A DNA stretch of 64,000 nt from Paenibacillus anaericanus (GTDB lineage: Bacteria; Bacillota; Bacilli; Paenibacillales; Paenibacillaceae), in the NCBI RefSeq assembly GCF_003994475.1, contig NZ_RZNY01000011.1, positions 1-64,000 of the forward strand, read 5' to 3'. The translations under genes were made by a program, and so were the position numbers. Below the pieces are notes generated by a model that saw nothing but the letters and a program-made list of their open reading frames with translations, made no database searches and had not been told where the DNA came from. Numbering within the stretch: position 1 is the stretch's first letter; every line of letters starts with the position of its first letter. This document shows, in pieces, positions 8,963 to 18,214 of the stretch.

Positions 8963-9041
8963 TAAATATCACCTCGTCATACTATGACGACAACTTCTAT
9001 GAAATAGTTTCGAATGAATCATCATTAGCGACGGATATCAT

Positions 9042-11291
9042 TCATCTACTTAAATACTTGCCTGTAAGTGAATGTTCTGCGCTTAGAAGTTGTTTGGGTG
9101 TGCCTTCGAAGATGACTTTACCACCATTTTTACCGCCTTCGGGCCCCATATCTATGATCCAATCGGCGTTTCTGATGACATCCAGGTTATGCTCGATCAC
9201 GATAACTGTATTTCCGGCATCTACCAGACGATTCATGATATCCAGCAAATGAGTGATATCCGACATATGAAGTCCGGTCGTCGGTTCGTCCATGACGTAA
9301 ATACTTCCCTGTTTATGCAGTTCGCTAGCCAGCTTGATGCGTTGGCACTCACCGCCTGATAGTGTGCTGAGCGGCTGACCGAGTGTCAAATAATTCAGTC
9401 CCACGTCACTCATGGCCTGAAGCTTGCGCACAACTTCTTTAATATCAAAGAAAGCGAGTGCTTGTTCAATGGTCATCTCCAGCACATCGGCTATTGATTT
9501 CCCGTTCAACTTGTAAGCGAGTACCTCTTCTTTGAAGCGTTTGCCGCCGCATACTTCGCAGGTTGTTTTTACACTATCCAAAAAAGCAACATCGGTATAA
9601 ACAGCACCTAGGCCCTGACAATTTTCACAAGCACCCTTGGAATTAAAGCTGAACAAGCCGGCGTTCACTTTGTTGGCGGATGCAAAGGCCTTGCGCACAT
9701 CGTCCATGATGCCCGTATAGGTAGCCGGATTCGAACGAGTCGAGACACCGACAGCAGACTGGTCGATCACAATCGCATCGGGATGCTTTTGCAAGAACAC
9801 ATCGTTGATTAATGTGCTTTTTCCGGAACCAGCTACGCCTGTCACTATAGTTAATACTCCCGTTGGAATATCGACGCTAACATTGTTCAAGTTATGCAGA
9901 CTAGCGTTCACGACGGATAGTTTACCCGTGGCCGCTCGAAAATGCTCCTTAATCGGCATCGCTTGCTTCATATGATTGCCCGTCAGAGTATCTGACTCTA
10001 GCAGGCCAGAAAAGCTACCTTCATACATAATAGTGCCGCCACGGCTCCCGGCATAAGGACCGACATCGACGATATGATCGGCTACTTGTATCACATCGGG
10101 GTCATGTTCCACGACAATAACCGTATTGCCTTTATCGCGTAGTTTTTGTAGTAATTCATTAAGGCGATGTACATCACGAGGATGCAAACCAACGCTCGGT
10201 TCATCAAAAATGTAGACTACATCCACAAGGCTGCCACTTAGATGTTTGACCATTTTGACACGCTGGGATTCTCCACCGGATAAAGTGTCAGTTTCACGGT
10301 CAAGACTTAGATAATCCAAACCAATATCAACCAAGTGCTGCAGTCTGTCCGTCAATGCTTTAACTATAGGCGCTGCTACTGGATCTTGAATATCCTTTAT
10401 TACCCCGATCAACTGGCCAACCTCCATGGAAGAGAGCTCAGCAATATTGTTACCGTTGATTTTACAGCTCAGAGTCGCTTGGCTGAGGCGAGCACCGTGG
10501 CAAAGGTGGCAGGGTCCTTCGATGATAAACGGCTCCACCTTTTTCTGGGTGCGCTCCGACATCGTTTTGACATCACGCTTGATGAACTTGTTGGTAAACT
10601 TTTCGATGAAGCCTTCCACTGTAATATTGATGGTCTTCCCGCCGAACTGCGTCCCCACTTTTTTTGCTTTGCCATACAGCAGTTCTTCTAGCTCCTCTTC
10701 GGAAAAATCGCTCAGTTTCTTGTCGGTATCATAGGAACCGGCCTGCACAGTCATGGTCCAATCCATGCTGTTCACCGCAGCGTCCGGCAGCATGATTGCC
10801 CCTTCATTCAGCGACTTTGACATATCTATCGCTTTACTCATGTCTACGCCTAGACTGCGACCGATCCCGTTGCAATCGGGACACATACCTTGCGGATCGT
10901 TAAAGGAGAACATGTTCGCTTGTCCAATGTGTGGCTTACCCACGCGGGAGAAGAGAAGACGGAGAATGGGTGAGATATCTGTAATCGTACCCATGGTCGA
11001 ATGAGCACCGCCGCCTAAGCGCTTCTGATCGACGATCACGGCCATACTCAGGTTTTCGATCGCGTCAGCATCCGGCTGCGGTACACGCGGTAGAAAGGTG
11101 CGGACGAACATGGTAAAGTTTTCGTTCAGTAGACGCTGGGATTCGGCAGCGATGGTATCGAAAACGATCGATGATTTGCCAGAACCGGATACGCCAGTAA
11201 AAATAGTGATTTTGCGCTTCGGAATGCGTAAAGATACATTCTTAAGGTTATTCTCCCGTGCGCCACGGATTTCAATATATTCTTGGGTCAT
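9042..11291 (-). CDS. Short UvrA-like ABC protein (UvrA2/DrrC type)
   Basis: The start at 11291 (749 aa) follows AGGAAG by about seven bases. It has two ABC modules: Walker A GVSGSGKSS and GVAGSGKST, signatures LSGGESQRVKM and LSGGECQRIKL, Walker B VYIFDEPSVGLHP and VMDEPTTGLH. It also has zinc-binding pairs (CPDC and CHLC, CENC and CEVC). Canonical UvrA is about 940 aa, so this version lacks the UvrB-binding region. Such short forms include DrrC, implicated in resistance to DNA-binding drugs. It probably recognises damaged or drug-loaded DNA rather than acting in standard excision repair. Confidence 0.9.
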   Translation of the reverse strand: MTQEYIEIRGARENNLKNVSLRIPKRKITIFTGVSGSGKSSIVFDTIAAESQRLLNENFTMFVRTFLPRVPQPDADAIENLSMAVIVDQKRLGGGAHSTMGTITDISPILRLLFSRVGKPHIGQANMFSFNDPQGMCPDCNGIGRSLGVDMSKAIDMSKSLNEGAIMLPDAAVNSMDWTMTVQAGSYDTDKKLSDFSEEELEELLYGKAKKVGTQFGGKTINITVEGFIEKFTNKFIKRDVKTMSERTQKKVEPFIIEGPCHLCHGARLSQATLSCKINGNNIAELSSMEVGQLIGVIKDIQDPVAAPIVKALTDRLQHLVDIGLDYLSLDRETDTLSGGESQRVKMVKHLSGSLVDVVYIFDEPSVGLHPRDVHRLNELLQKLRDKGNTVIVVEHDPDVIQVADHIVDVGPYAGSRGGTIMYEGSFSGLLESDTLTGNHMKQAMPIKEHFRAATGKLSVVNASLHNLNNVSVDIPTGVLTIVTGVAGSGKSTLINDVFLQKHPDAIVIDQSAVGVSTRSNPATYTGIMDDVRKAFASANKVNAGLFSFNSKGACENCQGLGAVYTDVAFLDSVKTTCEVCGGKRFKEEVLAYKLNGKSIADVLEMTIEQALAFFDIKEVVRKLQAMSDVGLNYLTLGQPLSTLSGGECQRIKLASELHKQGSIYVMDEPTTGLHMSDITHLLDIMNRLVDAGNTVIVIEHNLDVIRNADWIIDMGPEGGKNGGKVIFEGTPKQLLSAEHSLTGKYLSR

Positions 11292-11585
11292 TAGATATCT
11301 TCCTTTACTCATACGGTTATTGTTCCAACACCTTTTCAAACTGGGCCCTCTCCTAAATATTATTACCTAGGGGCAACCGTTAATTTCACAATGTTCTTAA
11401 AGTATGCGACTTTGCGGACATAACACCCTCGCGTGTGATTTCTTAATTCGATATCATTTTAATTTAGTGTGACTTTCATCATAGGACGCCATTTGGTGTC
11501 GAGTCAACATCTTTATTAAAGTTCACATGTGTACTAGTCTCCCCAATAATGGGCACAATCGGAGTAATAACCTCTTACAATTCAA

Positions 11586-11630
11586 ATAGAGCAATAGCTT
11601 AGAGCCGGATATTCCGGAAGCAATTGCTCA
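11586..11630. other. Imperfect hairpin in the gap between uvrA-like and DUF305 genes
   Basis: The arms gagcaat and attgctc enclose an inner palindrome CCGGATATTCCGG. No T run follows, so it is a doubtful terminator. The remainder of the 11292-11688 gap shows nothing I can name beyond the AT-rich upstream region of the uvrA-like gene. Confidence 0.35.
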
Positions 11631-11688
11631 TATATAAGATTAGCTTAGATCTGAATAATCCGTCATTGCTTTTAGGGATACGGTTATA

Positions 11689-12261
11689 TTAGCAATTATC
11701 GAGATGTTTAAGCAGGTGTTTCAATTGTTGTATACCCTCGCATTGGGTAGTTATGATTGAATAAAGAATAGGTTTGAGTTCTGGGCAGATATTAAACTGC
11801 AGTGCGTTATTTGACATTCTTACAGCACCCTCATGGTGAGGAATCATTTCGCGTACAAAATTGGCATTTACACCATTGGTTACATGAACTGATCCCATTT
11901 CATAAAACATCGTTTGCGCTATCTTCTCGAATCTTCTCATATAATTAGATTGTTCGAAATCTTTATTCGTCAGCATTCTACATTTAGACTGGATAGATTG
12001 CATATTAGAGATACTTTTGGTTTGGGCTGAAATAATATTTGTAGTGATACTCTGTACTTCAAGATTTGTTGTGTACTTTAGTATATTCTTAGACATCTCA
12101 ATCGCTGCTAGATGATGGGGAATCATCTGCTGAATAAAGTTTTCTGAGATACTATGCGTAAGCTGTACACTGGTCATCCTTCTAATCATGGTGTTGAGGA
12201 TATAATAGTAAGTATTCAGGTAAGCTTGTGTCACATTGCTTAGTTTGTAGCTTCTAACCAT
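11689..12261 (-). CDS. DUF305-family protein
   Basis: A 190-residue all-helical protein carrying two repeats of the DUF305 signature MIPHH (residues 46-50 and 139-143), each followed by an (A/V)xMSxNxL helix. The fold is ferritin-like. The paired histidines suggest metal binding, and members often sit near copper or silver resistance genes, although here the copper operon is 50 kb away. There is no signal peptide. GGAG lies 11 bases before the ATG. The first 30 residues (YKLSNVTQAYLNTYYYI) could be an extra helix. Confidence 0.85.
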   Translation of the reverse strand: MVRSYKLSNVTQAYLNTYYYILNTMIRRMTSVQLTHSISENFIQQMIPHHLAAIEMSKNILKYTTNLEVQSITTNIISAQTKSISNMQSIQSKCRMLTNKDFEQSNYMRRFEKIAQTMFYEMGSVHVTNGVNANFVREMIPHHEGAVRMSNNALQFNICPELKPILYSIITTQCEGIQQLKHLLKHLDNC

Positions 12262-12362
12262 TAGGTTTTTAACTCCTTTTTGGATAGTGTATGAGAAGTG
12301 CTATGGGTATGCTCCTAGGATTTGTTGAGCTATCGGTTTCGACTTGCACCGTTAGTAACATA

Positions 12363-12386
12363 AAAAAGACTGTCAAAGTGACAGCC
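12363..12386 (-). terminator. Terminator after the DJ-1/PfpI gene
   Basis: On the minus strand GGCTGTCA and TGACAGTC form a short stem with a three-base loop, followed by six T. Confidence 0.75.
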
Positions 12387-12414
12387 TTGATCTTCATTTC
12401 TAGCACCTGATTGC

Positions 12415-13041
12415 TTAATGAATTGAATCCATTAACTCGAAGAAATATTTCGATTCATGAGTTTTATTAAGACTATACCAGGCATCTAATGTTTTTGGTG
12501 ATAACACACCTAGAGCTTTCAAGACGTGTACTGAAAATTCTAACGGAGCTACACCAGACGCCGTGATCATTTTTCCATCGGTGACAGCAGACTCCATTTT
12601 GTAATACTTTTCGCCCGTGTACGTGGGACAGACCATTTTAAGGTATTCCAGATCATTGCTAGTATGCAGGCGTGAATTGAGCAATCCTATCTGGGCCAGT
12701 CCCATTGTAGCGCCACAAATAGCTGCAACCAAAATATCTTCTTTTAAGCACCGCTCGGCGAATTTTAAGATGGGTTGGTGAATGGTTTCTGTCCACGTCT
12801 CTCCACCCGGTAAAATCAATGCATCATTGGTTTCAATGTTGCACTCATCTAGTATGATGTCAGGCAATATTTTCAACCCGCCCATTGTAGTTACAGGGCT
12901 CTTTTCAATACCCACAGTAACAATTTTTGATGGGGATAGCCCCTTTTTAAAATATCTTCCCGAGTTTAGTTCGGCAGTTAAATAGCCTATTTCCCAATCT
13001 GCCATCGTGTCAAACACATATAGATATACCTTGTTATTCAT
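12415..13041 (-). CDS. DJ-1/PfpI-family protein
   Basis: The ATG at 13041 (208 aa) follows AAGGAG with good spacing, whereas the longer frame adds an odd charged extension. Conserved glutamate E17 (DWEIGY) and nucleophile C109 in the elbow AAICGATMGLA match the DJ-1/PfpI (class I glutamine-amidotransferase-like) fold. Members serve as glyoxalase III/deglycase-like, chaperone or protease-like proteins; which applies cannot be told. It lies downstream of a WYL regulator gene on the same strand, but a strong terminator separates them. Confidence 0.85.
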   Translation of the reverse strand: MNNKVYLYVFDTMADWEIGYLTAELNSGRYFKKGLSPSKIVTVGIEKSPVTTMGGLKILPDIILDECNIETNDALILPGGETWTETIHQPILKFAERCLKEDILVAAICGATMGLAQIGLLNSRLHTSNDLEYLKMVCPTYTGEKYYKMESAVTDGKMITASGVAPLEFSVHVLKALGVLSPKTLDAWYSLNKTHESKYFFELMDSIH

Positions 13042-13125
13042 CTGCAAGTTCTCCTTATTTTTCAATTCATCAAGTGATTCCATCCATTCATCCATAGGTA
13101 ATCAATGATCATCATCATTATAAAA

Positions 13126-13158
13126 AAACTTCACTGACATCTGCTGTCAGTGAAGTTT
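13126..13158 (-). terminator. Terminator after the WYL regulator gene
   Basis: A 14-bp perfect stem (13126-13139 with 13145-13158), 5-base loop, T7 on the minus-strand side. Confidence 0.9.
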
Positions 13159-14121
13159 CTAAAGTTGATAATATTCCATTAACTCCGACGCAACGGCAAC
13201 AAGTTGTTTTTTTAGACTCTGTGGTTCGATTACTTGAAGCGATTTTCCATAGGATAGGAGAAAATAAGGGACATAGTTGTGAATGGTTTCTTCCTCAAGT
13301 AAAAAGATGGCTTGATTTGCTGTCCGCTCTTTCAGATGATGCCCCAAAAACCAATGCAGGCATAAGTCATCCAATGCCTCTGCCCTGCCTCCGATAACTA
13401 AAGAAATTAATCCTTCCTTGCCCTCTAAATCAGGTAACAGATTTCGCATAAAAAATTCACGGGCCGAAAAAGCTTCGGAACGCTTAAAGCTAATCTGGGT
13501 AAGCGTGATTTGTAGTATCCGATCTACCCGAAAGCTGCGAATCTCATTTCTTAGGTGGCAAAATGCAACAATATACCATTTATTGTTCCAGTAAACCATG
13601 CCATAGGGGTCTATCAACCTAGTCTTGGGTTGTTCTTCACGGCTCGTGCGATAATCAATTTCTACTGAGAATTCGTTTGCTACTGCCTGCTCCAATTCCG
13701 CTAATACTGGCTGATCAGAGGGGTCTCCCATGCGATTTATAACATCAAATCCTGCTAAATGACGGTTAAGTATACTTTCTTGCTCCTGATTCGAATACAT
13801 TTTCAATTTTGATGTCGCATTGTCTAATGCTTCACTCAAAGGGTATCCGGCTTCTTTTGCAAACACAGCAGCATGAAGAAGTGCCTTTTTCTCTTCAATA
13901 TCAAATAGCAAAGGCGCTCTGATAAAATTATTCAGCAAGCTATAGCCGCCATTATGACCTGCATCGGATATTATAGGCACACCACTGGCACATAGAGCAT
14001 CAATATATCGATAAACTGTCCTTATATTTATTTCTAACTGTTCGGATATTTGTTTTGCTGTCAATTTCACGCCCGAATTCAGCATCCATAAAATTGCTAA
14101 CATATTATCGTTTTTTGGCAT
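13159..14121 (-). CDS. HTH-WYL transcriptional regulator (YafY-like)
   Basis: The start at 14121 (320 aa) follows GAGGG by eight bases. Residues 1-60 form a winged HTH_11 domain (LTAKQISEQLEINIRTVYRY). A WYL domain in the middle (GMVYWNNKWYIVAFC, then EIRSFRVDRI) and a WCX-type C-terminal extension follow. WYL domains usually sense nucleotides or other small ligands, and YafY-type proteins regulate nearby genes. The immediate downstream gene, DJ-1/PfpI, is a possible target. Confidence 0.88.
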   Translation of the reverse strand: MPKNDNMLAILWMLNSGVKLTAKQISEQLEINIRTVYRYIDALCASGVPIISDAGHNGGYSLLNNFIRAPLLFDIEEKKALLHAAVFAKEAGYPLSEALDNATSKLKMYSNQEQESILNRHLAGFDVINRMGDPSDQPVLAELEQAVANEFSVEIDYRTSREEQPKTRLIDPYGMVYWNNKWYIVAFCHLRNEIRSFRVDRILQITLTQISFKRSEAFSAREFFMRNLLPDLEGKEGLISLVIGGRAEALDDLCLHWFLGHHLKERTANQAIFLLEEETIHNYVPYFLLSYGKSLQVIEPQSLKKQLVAVASELMEYYQL

Positions 14122-14212
14122 GACATGAACCCTCATCTTCTATAAAACTTTTATATATTTGGCTCAAAACCAAAATCAGCGGTTGATGTCTCGTAGAGGG
14201 AAGCAGCATTAC

Positions 14213-14325
14213 GTTTTGGAGGATGTTACCATCACTGTTAAAGGAGGATTTCCTAAATTGAATATCATATGGTAGAAATCCTCCTTTAAAGGTGAACGCT
14301 TCGCTTGTTCACATTCCTCCAAAAC
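14213..14325. repeat. Nested palindromic element (three-way-junction candidate)
   Basis: The outer arms 14213-14226 and 14311-14325 pair with a single bulge. The inner arms 14238-14252 and 14275-14289 pair perfectly over 15 bp. A third small hairpin (14292-14297 with 14307-14312) sits between the inner and outer right arms. The outer and inner stems share the motif GGAGGAT. Such layered symmetry is unlike a simple terminator and suggests a small mobile palindrome (MITE or REP-like) or a structured RNA. No ORF crosses it. Confidence 0.75.
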
Positions 14326-14483
14326 TCCACTGTTGTATTCGTAATGTCAACCACAGATTTTTTGACTGAGCCTAATATTTTATAAAAAATATTATTAGTC
14401 ACTATCATAGCATAGCTACTAACGTATACGAACCTTGTCGCCATCCTCCAGCGGGATCAGAATTCTTAAAAATCTAACGTTTG

Positions 14484-14511
14484 TTGACTATAGTATCAAG
14501 TTTGTTATCTA
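14484..14511 (+). promoter_or_regulatory. Candidate promoter of the sugar ABC operon
   Basis: TTGACT (14484-14489), 16-bp spacer, TATCTA (14506-14511), about 80 bp upstream of the first permease start. The -35 is good and the -10 is fair. Confidence 0.45.
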
Positions 14512-14590
14512 GAAGCATCTTATGCTCCTCTTATACAATGAATGTAACAAGTACATTACAAGCGATAAAACACCATAAGGAGTGACAGAT

Positions 14591-15547
14591 ATGAGCTCTA
14601 AAGCCGAACAAAAAGAAAAACGTAAGCGCTTACCTTTCCGTTGGCACAAGCAGGATACGGAATTAACCCTCTTGGCATTACCGACGACGATTTGGTACAT
14701 CCTGTTTTGTTTCTTGCCAATGTTCGGGATTATTATTGCCTTTAAAAACTTCAGAATTAGCGGCGGATTCTTAAGCAATGTGTTTAACAGTCCATGGGTA
14801 GGATTCAAAAACTTTGAGTTCCTATTCAAGTCGAATGACGCTTGGATCATTATTCGAAACACCATTGGCTACAATATTATTTTTATCATACTAGGCATTG
14901 TGCTTCCCGTTCTGTTCGCTATTATGATCGGACTACTCCACAGCCGCAAAGCAAGTAAAGTTTATCAGACGATGATGTTCCTCCCCTACTTCTTATCTTG
15001 GGTTGTCGTATCTGCAGTCGGTTGGGCGTTCCTAAGTTTTGATAAAGGGATTATCAATTCAATGCTCGTCAGTATGGGCGGTGATCCTATTAACTGGTAT
15101 ATGGAACCATCGTACTGGCCATTCTTTCTGATTTTCTTAAATGTCTGGAAAGGAATAGGCTATGGAATGGTCATTTATCTAGCAACCATCACAAGCCTTG
15201 ACAGCACATATTATGAAGCAGCTATTATTGATGGCGCTTCCATTTGGCAGCAGACGAGATATATTACATTGCCCATGCTCAAGCTAGTTATCGTCATGAT
15301 GTTCATTTTGTCAGTTGGACGTATATTCTACACCGATTTTGGTCTGTTCTATCAGGTTACACGAGATTCCAACTCTCTGTTCAACGTGGCTACCACCATC
15401 GATGTCATGGTCTATAAACAATTAAAAACCGCTACCGTAGGGATGGCATCTGCAGCTGCCTTTGTTCAGTCCGTATTAGGTTGTGCAACTATTCTGACCG
15501 CTAACTGGATCGTACGCAAAATTGATTCAGATAGCGCGATGATGTAA
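14591..15547 (+). CDS. Carbohydrate ABC transporter permease 1 (LplB type)
   Basis: The ATG at 14591 follows AAGGAG by eight bases (318 aa); a GTG nine bases earlier is less likely. It has about six membrane segments and the EAA loop YYEAAIIDGASIWQQ, which contacts the ATPase. The N-terminus (LLALPTTIWYILFCFLPMFGI) is typical of LplB-like permeases of oligosaccharide importers. No ATPase is encoded nearby, as is usual for this family, which borrows a shared MsmX-type ATPase. A palindrome resembling a CcpA site lies in codons 11-15. Confidence 0.92.
   Translation: MSSKAEQKEKRKRLPFRWHKQDTELTLLALPTTIWYILFCFLPMFGIIIAFKNFRISGGFLSNVFNSPWVGFKNFEFLFKSNDAWIIIRNTIGYNIIFIILGIVLPVLFAIMIGLLHSRKASKVYQTMMFLPYFLSWVVVSAVGWAFLSFDKGIINSMLVSMGGDPINWYMEPSYWPFFLIFLNVWKGIGYGMVIYLATITSLDSTYYEAAIIDGASIWQQTRYITLPMLKLVIVMMFILSVGRIFYTDFGLFYQVTRDSNSLFNVATTIDVMVYKQLKTATVGMASAAAFVQSVLGCATILTANWIVRKIDSDSAMM
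14622..14633. promoter_or_regulatory. cre-like palindrome inside the first permease gene
   Basis: The perfect palindrome GTAAGCGCTTAC matches the core of a catabolite-responsive element. It lies 31 bases into the coding region, where a bound CcpA could act as a roadblock. A similar site stands at 18170-18183. Because the same bases encode a basic stretch (KRKRL), chance is possible. Confidence 0.4.
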
Positions 15548-15559
15548 GGAGGTATGACG

Positions 15560-16492
15560 ATGAGAATTAAAACTACTACTTACGACTCTGGTCTTGACAA
15601 ATTTAACCGTACTAGCAATGTCACGAACCTCTGTTTCAATTTGGTATTTATCATTTTGGCGCTGATCTGCGTCATCCCTGTAGTTGTTGTTCTCTCTATT
15701 TCACTTTCCAGTGAGGCCTCCATACGGGAGACAGGATATCATATATTGCCGACTGTCCTGTCAGGAGAGGCTTACGGCTATATTGTTAAACAAGGATCGA
15801 TGATTCTACGAGCGTTCGGCGTATCCGCACTTGTTACAGTGGTGGGTACTATACTCGGTGTATTCCTTACCACCTCCATGGGATATGTAATTTCTCGCCC
15901 AACATACAAACTGAAGGGCTTTCTAACCTGGGTGGTATTCATCCCCATGGTATTCAATGGCGGGCTGGTATCCAGTTACTTCATTAATTCAAATCTATTA
16001 GGACTAAAGGACAGCGTCTGGGCACTTATTCTACCGCTGGCTGTCTCTTCATTCAACGTCATCATCTGTAAAACCTTCTTTAAAAGTACGATTCCCGATG
16101 GGCTGATAGAGTCTGCTGAAATTGATGGTGCGAGCCAGCTACGAATCTTTTTCTCCATCATACTACCTATCTCCTTACCGGTAATTGCTACAATTGGACT
16201 GTTTCTCTGCTTCGGTTACTGGAATGACTGGTTCCAATCGATGCTTTATATCGACAACCAGAACCTATATTCTCTGCAAGCACTACTTAATAGTTTGATG
16301 AGCAATGTTGATGCACTCGCAAAGAATGCCGCAAGTATGGGGGTTAGCTACGCATTACTCGTCGCAACAATGCCGAAGGAATCTGCCCGCATGGCTGTAG
16401 CCATTCTCATTGTTCTGCCTGTAGCTTTCGCCTACCCTTTCTTCCAGAAGTATTTTATTTCTGGACTAACGATCGGCGCTGTCAAAGGATAA
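15560..16492 (+). CDS. Carbohydrate ABC transporter permease 2 (YtcP type)
   Basis: I prefer the ATG at 15560 (310 aa), seven bases after AAGGAGG; an in-frame ATG six bases earlier overlaps the spacing. Six membrane segments are predicted, with the EAA motif IESAEIDGASQLRIF. The C-terminus PFFQKYFISGLTIGAVKG is characteristic of YtcP-like permeases. It forms a heterodimer with the upstream permease (gap 12 bp) for import of an oligosaccharide delivered by the binding protein at 16580. Confidence 0.93.
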   Translation: MRIKTTTYDSGLDKFNRTSNVTNLCFNLVFIILALICVIPVVVVLSISLSSEASIRETGYHILPTVLSGEAYGYIVKQGSMILRAFGVSALVTVVGTILGVFLTTSMGYVISRPTYKLKGFLTWVVFIPMVFNGGLVSSYFINSNLLGLKDSVWALILPLAVSSFNVIICKTFFKSTIPDGLIESAEIDGASQLRIFFSIILPISLPVIATIGLFLCFGYWNDWFQSMLYIDNQNLYSLQALLNSLMSNVDALAKNAASMGVSYALLVATMPKESARMAVAILIVLPVAFAYPFFQKYFISGLTIGAVKG

Positions 16493-16501
16493 CTACGAAA
16501 T

Positions 16502-16551
16502 AAGCCAAGCTTGCTTGGTTTATGATAGATCACCGTAGAGTTATTACGGTG
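16502..16551. other. Two small hairpins between permease and binding-protein genes
   Basis: AGCCAAGC/GCTTGGTT (16503-16520) and CACCGTA/TACGGTG (16531-16551). No T tract follows either, so they more likely protect or process mRNA than stop transcription. This fits the usual excess of binding protein over permease. Confidence 0.45.
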
Positions 16552-16579
16552 GCATAACTTACTAAAAGGGGGAAATGGA

Positions 16580-18073
16580 ATGAAAAGATCTTTCAAGTTC
16601 ATCTCTACACTGTGCGTACTGACACTAATGTTGACCGCTTTAGCAGCTTGTGGTGGTTCAAAGAATGCATCTACTACAGATGGATCTACGACGACAAACA
16701 ACACACCAAAGGAAACCACAACAGACAATAAGGAAATTCCGACTTTGGTCTGGTGGACCATCGGCGGTCAAGTACCGAATAACTTCAGCAAAGCAGTTGA
16801 AGCCATGAATGAATACACGGCCGAGAAAATTGGTGTGAAAATTGACATCAAGGTAGCCAGCTGGGGTGAATGGGACACCAAAATAAATACCATTGTGAAT
16901 ACTGGCGAACCATTCGACATTATGTTCACAAACAGTGGTAAATACAGTAAGCAAGTGGCTATGGGTGCTTTCGCCGATATCACTGATCTAGTTCAAAGTG
17001 AAACACCTGACTTATACAAAAGTATTCCTGAAAAGGTATGGGAAGGTACAAAAATTGGCGGCAAGTATTATTCCGTTCCTACCTATAAGGATTCAGCCCT
17101 AACACAGTACTGGGTATTCGATGATAAATATGTGCAAAAGTACAATATTGATATCAACAATATCAAAACACTGCAAGATCTTGATAAGCCTTTGCATGAT
17201 ATGAAGGCTGAAGGCAAGAACTTCTACCCATTGCCAATGACACAAGGTGAAGGCTTGAATGGTTTCTTTAACGAATATGACGATTTAACACTAGGCTTCG
17301 CTCCAATTGGAGTAAAAGCTGACGATGCATCACGTACGGTTGTCTCTGTTCTCGAGCAGCCTGATGTTATTAACAACCTCAAACTCTTGCATCAGTGGTA
17401 TCAAGATGGCATCATCAATCCTGATGCTCCGACTAAAACGGAGAACGACAAAGGCAGAGCATTCTTTGCAGCTCAGGCATTTCCAGGTGCAGAAGTAAGC
17501 TGGCAAATCAATGATGCTGTTGATAAGTATGTTATGTTCCAACACTATGGACCTATTTATACAACGAGTACAATTCAAGGTTCCCTAAATGCGATTTCTG
17601 CTAATTCCAAATATAAAAATGAAGCTATTAAGTACCTTGAATTAGTCAACACAGATCCAAAATTGCGCAATATGCTAGCATTTGGTGAGTTAGGTGTAGA
17701 TTACCAAAGTATTGATGGTGAAAAGGTAATCGAGCGTATTTCTGATACTTGGCCGCTAGCTGCCTACACACAAGGTACATTCTTTGATCTAGCGGTTACA
17801 AAAGGTGCTCCTGTAGATCAGTGGGAACAGGTTAAGAAACTGAATGATGCAGCGACATCTTCCTCTATTCTTGGTTTCGCATTGGATGTTGCCGATCTTC
17901 AGACAGAAGTGGCGAATTGCCAAGCAGTATGGGATAAATACAGATATGAACTCATTACAGGGGCATCCGATCCGGAGAAAATGGTTCCTAAAATTACAGC
18001 TGAATTAAAGTCCGCAGGTATGGACACGATTATGAAAGCTGCTCAAGAGCAAATTAATAATTACTTCAAGTAA
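16580..18073 (+). CDS. Extracellular solute-binding lipoprotein (DUF3502 type)
   Basis: A 497-residue family-1 binding protein. The signal peptide ends in the lipobox LTALAAC (C24), followed by a Thr/Asn-rich linker (25-52) that spaces the domain from the membrane. The periplasmic-binding fold starts at PTLVWWTIGG, and a C-terminal region (WDKYRYELITGASDPEKMV) matches the DUF3502 end of LplA/YtcQ-like proteins. It captures a carbohydrate for the two permeases upstream. A GGGGG-type site precedes the ATG and a terminator follows at 18088. Confidence 0.92.
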   Translation: MKRSFKFISTLCVLTLMLTALAACGGSKNASTTDGSTTTNNTPKETTTDNKEIPTLVWWTIGGQVPNNFSKAVEAMNEYTAEKIGVKIDIKVASWGEWDTKINTIVNTGEPFDIMFTNSGKYSKQVAMGAFADITDLVQSETPDLYKSIPEKVWEGTKIGGKYYSVPTYKDSALTQYWVFDDKYVQKYNIDINNIKTLQDLDKPLHDMKAEGKNFYPLPMTQGEGLNGFFNEYDDLTLGFAPIGVKADDASRTVVSVLEQPDVINNLKLLHQWYQDGIINPDAPTKTENDKGRAFFAAQAFPGAEVSWQINDAVDKYVMFQHYGPIYTTSTIQGSLNAISANSKYKNEAIKYLELVNTDPKLRNMLAFGELGVDYQSIDGEKVIERISDTWPLAAYTQGTFFDLAVTKGAPVDQWEQVKKLNDAATSSSILGFALDVADLQTEVANCQAVWDKYRYELITGASDPEKMVPKITAELKSAGMDTIMKAAQEQINNYFK

Positions 18074-18085
18074 GATTACATTCAT

Positions 18086-18126
18086 GAGCATCCCCTATTG
18101 ATTCACTCGATATGGGATGCTTTTTA
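18086..18126 (+). terminator. Terminator after the first binding protein
   Basis: The arms GCATCCC (18088-18094) and GGGATGC (18114-18120), with a partly paired interior, are followed by TTTTT. The kinase gene downstream therefore probably has its own promoter. Confidence 0.75.
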
Positions 18127-18169
18127 CTTACTATCTATGAAGCTATGTTTAATCATGTTAAAGTGGTAT

Positions 18170-18183
18170 AGTAAACGCTTACT
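18170..18183. promoter_or_regulatory. cre-like site upstream of the sensor kinase
   Basis: AGTAAACGCTTACT is close to the CcpA operator consensus (TGTAAACGCTTACA-like), with mismatches only at the outer bases. It lies 31 bp before the kinase start. Confidence 0.5.
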
Positions 18184-18214
18184 TTAAGGCGACCTACTGT
18201 AATTGAGGTGTCCT

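Noticed and set aside
10335-10734. Overlapping plus-strand frames inside the uvrA-like gene
   Set aside because: Shadows of a GC-richer coding region with ABC motifs on the other strand.
14509-14865. 118-codon minus-strand frame over the first permease
   Set aside because: The permease on the plus strand has the EAA motif and an AAGGAG site; this frame has neither.
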